A DNA stretch of 64,000 nt from an uncultured Sphingobacteriaceae bacterium (GCA_946480915.1 CAMLLO010000022.1:1-64000); one strand, 5' to 3'; counted from the stretch's first letter, positions 27,682 through 36,329 are shown. Made by a program: numbers and translations. The notes: generated by a model not told the origin, from the sequence alone.

Positions 27682-28698
27682 ATGCCCGAAATTTTTAACA
27701 ATATCTCTTTAAAAAAATACAACACGTTTGGAGTTGAGGCTACGGCCCGATGGTATACAGAAATTAATTCTGAGGACGATTTGAAGGAACTCTTCGCAAA
27801 CGAAGATTGGAAGAACGTCGACCGCCTGGTTCTCGGAGGAGGCAGTAATCTTTTGCTTACAAAGAATTTTGATGGTTTAGTAATCCGGATGAATATAAAA
27901 GGCATTTCAAGTGAAGTTAATGGCGAGCAGGTAATTGTTGAAGCAGGAGCAGGAGAAGTGTGGCATCAGCTTGTGATGTATTGCGTCGATAATGGTTTCG
28001 CAGGAATGGAAAATCTAAGTTTAATTCCGGGATCGGTTGGCGCATCACCCATCCAAAATATAGGAGCTTACGGTGTGGAGCTTAAAGATGTTTTCGAATC
28101 GTGCCGCGTGTTTTTTATTGGGACAGGCGAAATTAGGGACTTTAAAAAAGAAGAATGCCGGTTTGGATATCGCGAAAGCATTTTTAAAACCGAGCTGAAG
28201 GGAGATGTTATAATTACTCAGGTGGTATTTAAACTTTCGACACGGCCGACTCTAAATATCAGTTACGGGGCTATCGGCGAGGAACTCCAAAAGCGCCACA
28301 TTACTAAACCCAGTATTAGGGATATTTCGGATGTTGTGTCTCATATCCGCGTAAGCAAACTTCCCGATCCGTCAACCATCGGAAATTCGGGTAGTTTCTT
28401 TAAAAATCCTATCATTTCTGAAAGTGAGTTCAAAAAAATACAGTCTGTTTTTCCAGACACTGTTCACTTCTGTCTACCAAATAGTACAGTGAAATTAGCC
28501 GCTGGCTGGCTGATAGAACAATGTGGATGGAAGGGAAAAAAAATAGGTGAAACCGGAACCTGGAAGAACCAAGCTTTAGTTTTAGTGAATTATGGAAGTG
28601 CTACAGGATCAGAGGTTTATGATCTGTCCTCTCGAATTATCGATGACGTGAAATCCAAATTTGGAGTAAGTTTAGAGCGCGAAGTAAATGTAATTTAG
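27682..28698 (+). CDS. murB: UDP-N-acetylmuramate dehydrogenase
   Basis: MurB reduces UDP-GlcNAc-enolpyruvate to UDP-MurNAc in peptidoglycan synthesis. Seen: NISLKKYNTFGVEATA, LGGGSNLLLT, the FAD-binding LIPGSVGASPIQNIGAYGVE, CRFGYRESIFK and GNSGSFFKNP with the proton-donor serine, then AAGWLIEQCGWKG. The start at 27682 (338 aa) is preferred to an upstream TTG. Standard type I MurB architecture. Confidence 0.94.
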   Translation: MPEIFNNISLKKYNTFGVEATARWYTEINSEDDLKELFANEDWKNVDRLVLGGGSNLLLTKNFDGLVIRMNIKGISSEVNGEQVIVEAGAGEVWHQLVMYCVDNGFAGMENLSLIPGSVGASPIQNIGAYGVELKDVFESCRVFFIGTGEIRDFKKEECRFGYRESIFKTELKGDVIITQVVFKLSTRPTLNISYGAIGEELQKRHITKPSIRDISDVVSHIRVSKLPDPSTIGNSGSFFKNPIISESEFKKIQSVFPDTVHFCLPNSTVKLAAGWLIEQCGWKGKKIGETGTWKNQALVLVNYGSATGSEVYDLSSRIIDDVKSKFGVSLEREVNVI

Positions 28699-28831
28699 CA
28701 TTAATTTATCGTTAATTTTTAAGCCTATTAGGAGAGTAAGAGCGTATTGATCTCGGATTAGCATAGTTGTTGCAAAGGTATTTACAAGTTTGTTTAAGAA
28801 AAACTAGTAACGATAACTTAACACTAACAAC

Positions 28832-29371
28832 ATGACTAAAATAGAATTCAATACAATGGTTATGCGCCAAGCAAGTTCATTAAAGATGTATGCATTACAT
28901 TTTACTCATGATGCAGACGATGCCAATGACCTGGTTCAAGATACTCTACTGAAAGCCATCACATACTATAATAAATTTAAAGAAGGTACCAATCTTAAAG
29001 GCTGGTTATACACTATAATGAAAAATACCTTCATTAACAATTACCGCCGTTTTGTAAAAATAAGTTCATTCGTTACCAAATCCGATGAAATTTCTTCAGC
29101 TAACCTTGTTTTCAGTTCTACCAAGAACCAGGGTGAGTCGAAATTTATCATGGATGATATAAAATTAGCTTTAGGAAAACTTCCTGAAGAATATTTTGTT
29201 CCCTTCAGTATGTACTTTGAAGGATTCAAATATCATGAGATTGCAGATCATTTAACAATTCCGATTGGAACAGTAAAAACCCGCATTCACGTAGCTCGTA
29301 AGCTTCTTAAGAAAAGCTTAAAACCATACGACAACGGTATTAAAAAACCGATGTATGCAGAGCTTGACTAA
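28832..29371 (+). CDS. ECF-family RNA polymerase sigma factor
   Basis: A 179-aa sigma-70-like factor with region 2 (residues 10-80: HDADDANDLVQDTLLKAI, LKGWLYTIMKNTFINNYRR) and region 4 (125-175: LPEEYFVPFSMYFEGFKYHEIADHL, IPIGTVKTRIHVARKLL). No anti-sigma gene follows, since the downstream hairpin ends the transcript. In Sphingobacteriales related factors are conserved single genes with stress-linked roles. The regulon here is unknown. Confidence 0.9.
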   Translation: MTKIEFNTMVMRQASSLKMYALHFTHDADDANDLVQDTLLKAITYYNKFKEGTNLKGWLYTIMKNTFINNYRRFVKISSFVTKSDEISSANLVFSSTKNQGESKFIMDDIKLALGKLPEEYFVPFSMYFEGFKYHEIADHLTIPIGTVKTRIHVARKLLKKSLKPYDNGIKKPMYAELD

Positions 29372-29402
29372 ATAGCCCCTTTTCTAAAACTCATCATACA
29401 TA

Positions 29403-29437
29403 AGAGCGTACAGGTGCCAGCCTGACGCTCTTTTTTT
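29403..29437 (+). terminator. Rho-independent terminator after the sigma factor gene
   Basis: AGAGCGT (29403-29409) and ACGCTCT (29425-29431) enclose a second CAGG/CCTG stem, followed by a T run to 29437. Confidence 0.9.
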
Positions 29438-29443
29438 ATGCGC

Positions 29444-29971
29444 TTATTTTTCCGAGAATGCTTTTAAGTTCTGCAGTCCACTTTCAAAATCTTTGCCTAT
29501 CATGTTGTCCATGCTCAATCCCATCCACTTTTCCATAACAGATTTGTTATTGCCCTGCATTATCCAGGTAACTTTGGTGCCCTGTGCATCTGGATCGAGT
29601 TGAAATTGCGTGTCGGCAGCGCTTTCAAACGGCTTTAAGAAAGTCAATTCTATATCGACCGATCTGGAAGGGTCAATATCTTTAATTTTCATTTGTCCGG
29701 TTCCTGTTTGTTTTCCCTCCCATTTGTACAAATGTCCGGGTTTTGAAACAGGCCCGCTAATGGTAACCTTTGCCGTAGGCTCCATTTTAGACCAGGGATT
29801 CCATTTTAGGAATTTGTTAAAGTCCGAGATGTTCTGGAATACTACACTGTCTGGCGCGTTAACAATAATGGATCGCTCTACTCGATAGGTTTTGGGAAGA
29901 AATAATCCTACGATAAAAAATAAGGCAACAAGACCAATTACAGTAAAAAGAATAATTTTCAATATTTTCAT
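29444..29971 (-). CDS. SRPBCC-family protein (START-like fold)
   Basis: 175 aa with one N-terminal membrane helix (residues 4-24: IILFTVIGLVALFFIVGLFL) followed by a polyketide-cyclase/START-like domain: YRVERSIIVNAPDSVVFQNISDFNKFLKWNPW, later TKVTWIMQGNN and MIGKDFESGLQNLK. Such proteins bind hydrophobic ligands. It lies 40 bp downstream of crtI on the same strand, so it may be co-transcribed, but there is no direct evidence of a pigment role. Confidence 0.82.
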   Translation of the reverse strand: MKILKIILFTVIGLVALFFIVGLFLPKTYRVERSIIVNAPDSVVFQNISDFNKFLKWNPWSKMEPTAKVTISGPVSKPGHLYKWEGKQTGTGQMKIKDIDPSRSVDIELTFLKPFESAADTQFQLDPDAQGTKVTWIMQGNNKSVMEKWMGLSMDNMIGKDFESGLQNLKAFSEK

Positions 29972-30011
29972 GGTTTACAGATTTAGTTTGCTTGAAGTTA
30001 GGAAATATTCT

Positions 30012-31487
30012 TTATTTCAAAATCTTCAGCGCTTCATTTGCAGCCACCTGTCCCGAAATAATTGCCGGCGGAACGCCTGGTCCGGGCACAGTGAGCTGCC
30101 CGGTAAACAAAAGGTTTGTAATTTTTTTTGAGCGCATCTTCGGTTTCAGAAAAGCGGTTTGCATCAAGGTATTGGCTAGCCCGTAAGCATTTCCTTTAAA
30201 TGAGTTATAATCTTTTACAAAGTCCTTTATCGCGTAAGCGCGTTTAGTTACGATGTTGTGTCTGATGCTTTCTCCTGTTATTTCTTCAAACCGATTTAAC
30301 AATATTTCCCAATATTTCTCTCTCAGCGCATCAGTATCTTCCAATCCTGGAGCAAGAGGCATCAGGAAGAATAAATTCTCGGAATTTAAGGGAGCAGAAG
30401 ACTCGTCGGTTTTTGACGTGCAGGAAACGTAAAAGAGAGGCTTTGTGGGCCACTTTGGATCTTTATAGATCTCATGGGCATGTTTCTCCAGATCTTGATC
30501 AAAAAATAGATTATGGTGTATAATATTGTCGAGCTTCTTATTTATTCCCACATAGAATAATAGGGATGATGGAGATAGTACTCTCTTGTTCCAGTATCCC
30601 GGGCTATAATTTCTATTTTTTTCGGCAGTCAGCTGCTGATCGGTATGCCAATAATCGGCATTTGAAATAATCAGGTCAGCCTTGTAATATCCCGCATTGG
30701 TTTCAATTCCGATTGCTTTTTTGCCTTCTGTTTTGATTTGCAATACTTCATGGTCGAGTTTTATTTTTACCCCTTTTTCTTGTGCTATTGAAAGCATGGC
30801 TTTTACAATTTCATTCATTCCTCCGATCGGAAACCAGGTGCCCAGAGAGATATCAGCATAATTCATGAGGCTATACAGAGCGGGCGTATTTTCTGCTGTT
30901 CCTCCTAGAAATAGAACTGGAAATTCAAGGAGCTTTAGCAATTTTGGATGTTTGAAATATTGCCTTAGGTGCTTGTTGATGCTGGTAAATAGTTGGATTT
31001 TAAAGCTTTCTTTTAAAAGCCGCAGATCCATGTATTCTTTAATAGAATTGGAAGGTCGGAAAACATAATCTCCCATGCCAGTCTCGTATTTAAACTTTGC
31101 CTGTTTTAAGAATTCCCGTAATTTCAGAGCAGAGCCCGGTTCGATTGCTTCAAAGAGTTCCTCCAGTTTATCGTGTTGCGCTGGTAAATCAGTAAAATTA
31201 TTTTTCTCCCAATAAACCCGATAGGACGGATCAAGACGTTTCATGTCATAAAAATCGGAAGTTGTTTTGCCAAACAGGTTGTAGAAATTTTCAAAAACTT
31301 CCGGCATCCAATACCAGCTCGGTCCCATGTCAAATGTAAATCCTTCGCTTTCCCATACCCGGGCTCTGCCACCTGCCTGGTCGTTTTTTTCATAAATTGT
31401 TAGGTCATGTCCCTCGTTTGCAAGCACCGCCGCCGCCGCCAGTCCGGCGAAGCCCGAACCGATAATGGCAATATCAGACTTTTTCAT
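30012..31487 (-). CDS. crtI: Phytoene desaturase
   Basis: An FAD-dependent carotenoid desaturase (491 aa) that introduces double bonds into phytoene to give lycopene or neurosporene. The N-terminal dinucleotide motif is IAIIGSGFAGLAAAAVLANEGH followed by YEKNDQAGGRARVWE. The family C-terminal signature is FTGQLTVPGPGVPPAIISGQ. It is transcribed divergently from the lycopene cyclase genes, with a 196-bp shared upstream region. The phytoene synthase gene normally next to it is not in the window. Confidence 0.92.
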   Translation of the reverse strand: MKKSDIAIIGSGFAGLAAAAVLANEGHDLTIYEKNDQAGGRARVWESEGFTFDMGPSWYWMPEVFENFYNLFGKTTSDFYDMKRLDPSYRVYWEKNNFTDLPAQHDKLEELFEAIEPGSALKLREFLKQAKFKYETGMGDYVFRPSNSIKEYMDLRLLKESFKIQLFTSINKHLRQYFKHPKLLKLLEFPVLFLGGTAENTPALYSLMNYADISLGTWFPIGGMNEIVKAMLSIAQEKGVKIKLDHEVLQIKTEGKKAIGIETNAGYYKADLIISNADYWHTDQQLTAEKNRNYSPGYWNKRVLSPSSLLFYVGINKKLDNIIHHNLFFDQDLEKHAHEIYKDPKWPTKPLFYVSCTSKTDESSAPLNSENLFFLMPLAPGLEDTDALREKYWEILLNRFEEITGESIRHNIVTKRAYAIKDFVKDYNSFKGNAYGLANTLMQTAFLKPKMRSKKITNLLFTGQLTVPGPGVPPAIISGQVAANEALKILK

Positions 31488-31683
31488 TGGGAAGAAGATG
31501 ACATATTGATTTGATAAAGAATATACATTTACAGAATTTGATGAATAAAGGATGTAATGAGAGAAACCATCTTTTACTGAATAGGTTTGTTATTAAAAGA
31601 AGGCCTGGCATTAATTAGATCCTCTGTATGGAAGAATTTAAACATTTGCAGACTATTAATGCTGGCCTGAACGTTGGCAAAGT

Positions 31684-32202
31684 ATGATCCGATTAATTGT
31701 GTTATTACTCTCGTTTCCCATAATTACGTATGCGAATGATTTGCCACAGATCCGAAAAGATTTTTATTTGGCCGTAAACAATCAGAAAGCTGCGGAAAGT
31801 TTATATGAGAGATTAAAAGCCAAAAACTCTGCAGATCCTACAGTTATGGCTTATTTGGGTTCTGTTCAAGCTGTCAGGGCAAGGCATGCTTTCAATCCGT
31901 ATAATAAAATAGCTTACCTTAAAAGTGGAACCAAGATACTTGAGGCAGCTATCAGTAAAAGCCCGGAGACCCTGGAGATTCGTTTTCTAAGATTTAGTCT
32001 TGAACATTATATTCCTTCCTTTTTAGGATTTAGCAAGCACCTTGAAACAGACAAAAGAAAAATTATCGTGCTAGCTAAGCAAAAGCAATTTGGAGCCATG
32101 GATAGGCCCTTGCTCTTAAATCTGCTTAGCTTTATGAAGGAAACGAAAAGATGCAGTCCGCAAGAAATAGCTATCTTAGAGCAAGCAATCGCTAATGGAT
32201 AA
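31684..32202 (+). CDS. Exported conserved hypothetical protein of the carotenoid cluster
   Basis: 172 aa with a signal peptide (LIVLLLSFPIITYA). The mature protein is all helical, with TPR-like spacing (AAESLYERLKAKNSADPTVMAYLGS, KILEAAISKSPETLEIRFLR). Similar genes accompany carotenoid genes in Sphingobacteriales. No enzymatic motif is visible. Its stop overlaps the lycopene cyclase start by 8 bp, so co-translation is likely. Confidence 0.7.
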   Translation: MIRLIVLLLSFPIITYANDLPQIRKDFYLAVNNQKAAESLYERLKAKNSADPTVMAYLGSVQAVRARHAFNPYNKIAYLKSGTKILEAAISKSPETLEIRFLRFSLEHYIPSFLGFSKHLETDKRKIIVLAKQKQFGAMDRPLLLNLLSFMKETKRCSPQEIAILEQAIANG

Positions 32203-32887
32203 ACACTTTACTTATCTTCTAATTAACTTCTTTACCTTATTTTTTCCTGTCGTTTTATCCTTTGATAAGCGGGTGAAATTTTTCAGTAAATGGAAATATA
32301 TTGTACTGGGATTGCTTATAACAGGACTGTTTTTTTTGATTTGGGATTATCTGTTCACGGTTTATAATGTGTGGTCTTTTAATCCGGACTATATAACAGG
32401 CATATATTTTCTTGACCTTCCTTTGGAAGAGATTCTATTTTTCGTGACGGTGCCTTTTGCCTGCTTATTTATTTATGAATGCCTTAATTATTATTTGAAG
32501 AAAGATCTTTTTGCAGAGTTGAGCACGACAATAAGTGGGATTTGGCTTGTTCTTTCGGTTATAATGCTGGTCTTATTTTACGATCGTGTGTATTCTTTAA
32601 TAACGTTTGGCTTATTGTTGATTCTAAGCGGTCTGGTACTTATCAGACGGAAGGAGTACCCGTATTTAAGCAGATTCTATTTCGCTTTCTTTGTATCACT
32701 AATTCCTTTCTATATTGTCAACGGAATTTTAACACGCATTCCTGTGGTAATGTATAATGATGCTGAAAACTCGGGCTTGAGAGTGGGTACAATTCCTTTT
32801 GAAGATCATTTTTACTCTCTTTCATTATTGCTAATGAATGTGATGTTTTTTGAATACTTCAGGAAAAAACAAGAAAAATTGATTTGA
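32195..32887 (+). CDS. Lycopene cyclase domain protein (CrtYcd-type)
   Basis: A 230-aa integral membrane protein with about seven hydrophobic helices. It contains two copies of the short lycopene-cyclase domain, each centred on a P-x-E-E motif region: LDLPLEEILFFVTVPFACLFIYEC in the first and IPFEDHFYSLSLLLMNVMFFEY in the second. These proteins convert lycopene to beta-carotene. It overlaps genes on both sides, forming a tight three-gene unit. Confidence 0.88.
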   Translation: MDKHFTYLLINFFTLFFPVVLSFDKRVKFFSKWKYIVLGLLITGLFFLIWDYLFTVYNVWSFNPDYITGIYFLDLPLEEILFFVTVPFACLFIYECLNYYLKKDLFAELSTTISGIWLVLSVIMLVLFYDRVYSLITFGLLLILSGLVLIRRKEYPYLSRFYFAFFVSLIPFYIVNGILTRIPVVMYNDAENSGLRVGTIPFEDHFYSLSLLLMNVMFFEYFRKKQEKLI

Positions 32888-33132
32888 TGAATTTGCCCCA
32901 ATACACAAAGAAGCAATTAGCACTTCGTAATGGTCAGGATAAGCCCGAAATATGGGTGGCATATCAGGGTGTTATTTACGATGTTTCATCCAGTAGACTA
33001 TGGAGAAATGGAAAACATTACGAACATTGGGCTGGTCAGGACTTAACCGATGAATTAAAAGATGCCCCGCACACTGTTTCTGTGTTCGAAAAATATCAGG
33101 CGATAGGAACGCTTATAGATTTAAAGGTTTAA
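32884..33132 (+). CDS. Cytochrome b5-like heme/steroid-binding domain protein
   Basis: 82 aa forming one cytochrome b5-like domain of the MAPR/heme-binding type: PEIWVAYQGVIYDVSSSRLW, then HYEHWAGQDLTDELKDAPHT. Its start overlaps the lycopene cyclase stop by 4 bp. An electron-donor role for a carotenoid hydroxylase or ketolase is tempting, but no such oxygenase is in the window. Confidence 0.85.
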   Translation: MMNLPQYTKKQLALRNGQDKPEIWVAYQGVIYDVSSSRLWRNGKHYEHWAGQDLTDELKDAPHTVSVFEKYQAIGTLIDLKV

Positions 33133-33135
33133 ATT

Positions 33136-33173
33136 GCAGTTGGCGAGTTTATGTCGCCAACTGCATATTTTTT
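33136..33173. terminator. Terminator between cytochrome b5-like and PfkB genes
   Basis: GCAGTTGGCGA (33136-33146) pairs perfectly with TCGCCAACTGC (33154-33164), followed by ATATTTTTTA. It is likely used in both directions. Confidence 0.88.
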
Positions 33174-34092
33174 ATTGCTCTATTACAAAGCTGCTCAGAT
33201 TTACAAATTCTTTGATCCTGCCGGCAACTTCTTCCTGACTTAAGTTTTTGATTTTTTCCGTGCCGAATTTCTCGACGCAGAATGACGCCAGCGCAGATCC
33301 GTAGATGATCGCATTCTTCATGTTGTTAAAGTTGATGGTCCCAACCTTGGCCAGGTAACCTATAAAACCACCTGCAAAAGTATCGCCGGCACCGGTTGGA
33401 TCGAAAACCTCTGCCAAAGGCAATGCCGGAGCCGAGAAGATCTTGTCTTCACTAAATAGCAATGCGCCATGTTCACCTTTTTTAATGATCAGATATTTTG
33501 GACCCATTTCTAGAATTACTTTGGCGGCTTTCACTAAAGAGTACTCTCCGGAAAGCTGACGAGCCTCGGCGTCGTTTATCGTAAGTACATCCACCATTTT
33601 CAGGGTTTCGAGTAAATCCTCAAGGGCAACATCCATCCAGAAGTTCATCGTGTCGAGCACCACTAACTTTGGACGTTTTTTAAGGCGTTGGATGGTAGTT
33701 TGCTGAATTTGAGGAGTAAGGTTTCCCAATAATAAATACTCGCAGTCCTGATACGACTCTGGAATGATTGGATCGAAATCGGCAAGTACATTTAATTCTG
33801 TGATTAAAGTATCGCGACTATTCATGTCGTTGTGATATTTTCCGGCCCAAAAAAAGGATTTCTCGCCTTCTTTTATTTGTAATCCTTCGACATCAATGCC
33901 ATGATCTTTGATGGATTGGATGTCTTCCCTGTGAAAGTCGTCGCCAACTACACCAACAATCTTTACTTTTTCATAAAAGTAAGAAGCCGCTAAACTTGCG
34001 TATGTGGCCGCTCCGCCCACTATTTTGTCTGTTTTTCCGAAAGGAGTTTCAATGGCATCGAAGGCCACAGTGCCGATAACAACTAAGCTCAT
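33172..34092 (-). CDS. PfkB-family carbohydrate kinase
   Basis: 306 aa from the ATG at 34092; eight upstream codons in the open frame are A/T-rich and look non-coding. The PfkB fold is seen in VVIGTVAFDAIETPFG, GGAATYASLAA (substrate side), LIIKKGEHGALL and the ATP/catalytic signature DPTGAGDTFAGGFIGYLA with the catalytic aspartate. The substrate (ribose, fructose or another sugar or nucleoside) cannot be assigned. This is the last core gene before the tRNA. Confidence 0.9.
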   Translation of the reverse strand: MSLVVIGTVAFDAIETPFGKTDKIVGGAATYASLAASYFYEKVKIVGVVGDDFHREDIQSIKDHGIDVEGLQIKEGEKSFFWAGKYHNDMNSRDTLITELNVLADFDPIIPESYQDCEYLLLGNLTPQIQQTTIQRLKKRPKLVVLDTMNFWMDVALEDLLETLKMVDVLTINDAEARQLSGEYSLVKAAKVILEMGPKYLIIKKGEHGALLFSEDKIFSAPALPLAEVFDPTGAGDTFAGGFIGYLAKVGTINFNNMKNAIIYGSALASFCVEKFGTEKIKNLSQEEVAGRIKEFVNLSSFVIEQ

Positions 34093-34178
34093 AAATATTT
34101 TAAAAAAAATGTTCACAAATATTGCATAAATAATTTAAAATCCCGACTATTGCATTCCCAAACGGAACACAAGTTTAA

Positions 34179-34186
34179 TAAGTTTG
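34179..34186 (+). promoter_or_regulatory. -7 box of the tRNA-Asn gene
   Basis: TAAGTTTG fits TAnnTTTG and ends 12 bp before the tRNA. The -33 position is less clear (TTCC nearby). Confidence 0.55.
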
Positions 34187-34198
34187 GTAACCAGGAAT

Positions 34199-34272
34199 TC
34201 CCGAATAGCTCAGCTGGTTAGAGCATCTGACTGTTAATCAGAGGGTCGCTGGTTCGAGCCCAGCTTCGGGAG
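34199..34272 (+). tRNA. tRNA-Asn (anticodon GTT)
   Basis: A full cloverleaf: acceptor stem TCCCGAA/TTCGGGA (34199-34205 with 34265-34271), D-arm GCTCAGCTGGTTAGAGC, anticodon stem-loop with CTGTTAA loop (anticodon GTT), T-arm with GGTTCGAGCC, discriminator G. CCA is not encoded. The gene stands at the junction between core chromosome and mobile element and is the probable integration site. Confidence 0.96.
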
Positions 34273-34274
34273 CA

Positions 34275-34303
34275 AAGCCTCACAGAAATGTGAGGCTTTT
34301 TTT
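34275..34303 (+). terminator. Terminator after tRNA-Asn
   Basis: AAGCCTCACA (34275-34284) pairs with TGTGAGGCTT (34289-34298) across a GAAA loop and is followed by a T run. Confidence 0.92.
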
Positions 34304-34463
34304 CTATAAAAACGGCCTTTTTCGTGCGTTTTCGCACACTTCTGTCATCCTGACGATTTTGAGGCCTCCACAGCAATAGTTAAATTTAACAGACAATTTT
34401 GTTGAACTTCACGGAAAGGTGTTACAAATGTGTTACAGTTTTTCGTGAACTACCTAAGAATTT
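34304..34463. mobile_element. Left end of the ICE, putative recombinase/Xis binding region
   Basis: Between the tRNA terminator and the integrase are a GTGCG-TTTT-CGCAC hairpin (34324-34337), a direct repeat of the word GTGTTACA (separated by AAT), and a TTCACG/CGTGAA pair flanking that repeat. Dense short repeats of this kind are usual for attL arm sites. The att core itself cannot be defined without the other end of the element. Confidence 0.5.
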
Positions 34464-35783
34464 ATGGCAACTGTAAGCTCGAAAGTTTTTAAGCATCACA
34501 AAAAATCAGACGGTACATTTAATGTTAAAATTTGCCTTTGTCACAAAAAACGAAGGAAGTATATAGACACAGAGCATTTCGTTTCTGAAAAAAAGCTCAC
34601 TAAGTCCCTCGAGATAAAAGATGATTTTATCAATAAGCTTTTGAATAAGACGCTTGACGAATATAGAGACGCCATTAGCAAATTAGGACAGAGAATCGAA
34701 TTGTTTGACGTTGAAGGTCTTAAGGAATATTTACTGGTCAAGGATGAATGTATCGATTTTATTAAATTTTGCCATATTCATATTGAAAGTCTTTTGCAAG
34801 CAGGACGGGTTAAAAGTGCTTCAAATTACCGCACTGTCTGTTACAGTCTGATTGATTTTTTTAAACGGGAAGTTGTTCCGATCGAAGAAATCACAATAGG
34901 AGTTATAAGCTCTTATGAGCGTTTTCTGAGGAGCGATCGGACAGTTACACGAAAAAACCAACACGGTAAGACTGTAACGATAAAATGTAAAGGAGTCTCA
35001 GATGCCAGCGTTCACAACTACCTTAGGGATTTCAAAGGTTTCTTCACGGCTGCTCAGTCTTACTATAATAAGCCATCTCTCGGTATAAGTCCTATTACCT
35101 ATAATCCATTTGATGAATATAAAATCGTAGAGCCACCAATAACTAAAAAGCGCAACATTGAGGTTAATCAGTTGAAATCATTGCGTGATTGCAAGGTTAA
35201 ACCAGGCAGTAGAGCGGAATTGGCAAGAGACCTATTTATGCTTTCGTTTTATTTATGTGGTATTAACGCTGTGGATTTATATGCTTCACAGTACATTCTG
35301 AAAGATGGTAGACTTGAATACAACCGGTCAAAAACTAAAAATAAAAGGAAAGATAATGCATTTATAAGTATCAAAATTCCTGATGAAGCTTTGCCGCTTC
35401 TTTTAAAGTATAAAAGTGAATTATCTGAAAGATATTCTTCAATTGGGAACTTAAATGCCGCACTCAGTAAAGGAATGAATGAAATTTCAAAGCTTACAGG
35501 ATTACCAGGTATAACGTTCTATTGGGGTCGACATACATTCGGTAATCTGGCGCGTAATACATGCAGGAAGAGCAAGGATGATGTCGCTCTGGCACTTAAC
35601 CATGTTGACCATGGGCGTAAAACGACCGATATCTATTTAGAAAAGGATTGGAGCATTGTTGATGAAGTTCAAGAGGCGGTATTAAGTCTATTAAGAGATA
35701 AAAAGCCACAGATAACCATTGCTTCAGTTAGAAGTTTTGATGTTTTTAGTAAGCAGATTAATCTGCCTAGTTTAGTCATCTGA
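34464..35783 (+). CDS. Tyrosine recombinase/integrase of the ICE
   Basis: 439 aa with an N-terminal arm-binding region, a SAM-like core-binding domain (about residues 95-205) and a catalytic domain (about 235-410). Present: Arg356 and His357 in YWGRHTF, His380 in LNHVDHG, and the nucleophile Tyr391 in TTDIYLE. The usual first catalytic arginine is replaced by Cys265 (FYLCGINAVDLY), and the usual histidine of H-x-x-R by Tyr353. The CTnDOT integrase IntDOT is also known to lack the first arginine. It should integrate and excise the element at tRNA-Asn. Confidence 0.9.
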   Translation: MATVSSKVFKHHKKSDGTFNVKICLCHKKRRKYIDTEHFVSEKKLTKSLEIKDDFINKLLNKTLDEYRDAISKLGQRIELFDVEGLKEYLLVKDECIDFIKFCHIHIESLLQAGRVKSASNYRTVCYSLIDFFKREVVPIEEITIGVISSYERFLRSDRTVTRKNQHGKTVTIKCKGVSDASVHNYLRDFKGFFTAAQSYYNKPSLGISPITYNPFDEYKIVEPPITKKRNIEVNQLKSLRDCKVKPGSRAELARDLFMLSFYLCGINAVDLYASQYILKDGRLEYNRSKTKNKRKDNAFISIKIPDEALPLLLKYKSELSERYSSIGNLNAALSKGMNEISKLTGLPGITFYWGRHTFGNLARNTCRKSKDDVALALNHVDHGRKTTDIYLEKDWSIVDEVQEAVLSLLRDKKPQITIASVRSFDVFSKQINLPSLVI

Positions 35784-35810
35784 TAGACATCTGAAAACTA
35801 TGTAGTGTCT

Positions 35811-35841
35811 TTTGACCATTAGTATGTATTTATTAAATTTG
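35811..35841 (+). promoter_or_regulatory. Consensus Bacteroidota promoter (TTTG-N19-TAAATTTG)
   Basis: TTTG at 35811-35814, a 19-nt spacer and TAAATTTG at 35834-35841 match the Bacteroides -33/-7 consensus exactly. The 72-aa gene begins 20 bp downstream. Confidence 0.8.
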
Positions 35842-35861
35842 TTTACCTAACGTCTGAAACG

Positions 35862-36080
35862 ATGAAAACATTTATCCTCCTCTGCATCACTTCACTTATT
35901 GGAACCGGAGCATTTTTATCCGCATTAAAGATGCCTAATAGTTTACCTGGCTATGTTATTGGTTTTGGAGTATGGATATTGTTTTTTGTGTGGTTCACCA
36001 AAAAGTCAAACCGATCGGCACGGCGTAGGCAGCAGGAACGCCTATTTAGTGAATGGTTAAGATCTCATTATAAGAATTAG
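35862..36080 (+). CDS. Small two-helix membrane protein, 72 aa
   Basis: The sequence has a hydrophobic N-terminus (TFILLCITSLIGTGAFLSA) and a second helix (YVIGFGVWILFFVWF), followed by a basic tail (KKSNRSARRRQQER). The tail should face the cytoplasm. No family recognised. It is supported by a consensus promoter just upstream. It is the first gene after the integrase. Confidence 0.65.
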   Translation: MKTFILLCITSLIGTGAFLSALKMPNSLPGYVIGFGVWILFFVWFTKKSNRSARRRQQERLFSEWLRSHYKN

Positions 36081-36098
36081 TAAAAATAGGTTAAGGGT

Positions 36099-36329
36099 TT
36101 ACAAACGATATCTTAGCTCAATTGCTTTTCCAATAGCACCAATTAAATCTCTGTTCAGAGATTCATCCGCATACTTAAGATTCCAACCTGTTGCTTCTTT
36201 GATTACAACAATGCTTTTATTCTCTAAAGATAGAGGGATTTCAGTCGTTTGTTTGGTAATAGGCTTCTCATTAAGTATCTGAAAGATATAATCTTTGTCA
36301 TTAAACGTAAGTCTCAGTGGCATTCCCAT
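36099..36329 (-). CDS. Hypothetical protein, 76 aa
   Basis: A small soluble protein of alternating strands (LRLTFNDKDYIFQILNE, KSIVVIKEATGWNLKYAD) with a C-terminal helix (DLIGAIGKAIELRYR). A second methionine two codons in (36323) is equally possible as start. No known family; no partner gene. It is convergent with the preceding membrane protein gene. Confidence 0.5.
   Translation of the reverse strand: MGMPLRLTFNDKDYIFQILNEKPITKQTTEIPLSLENKSIVVIKEATGWNLKYADESLNRDLIGAIGKAIELRYRL

Noticed and set aside
30012..31487. Reading the CrtI-like protein as a general amine oxidase
   Set aside because: The C-terminal PGPGVPPAI motif and the lycopene cyclase next door favour a carotenoid desaturase.
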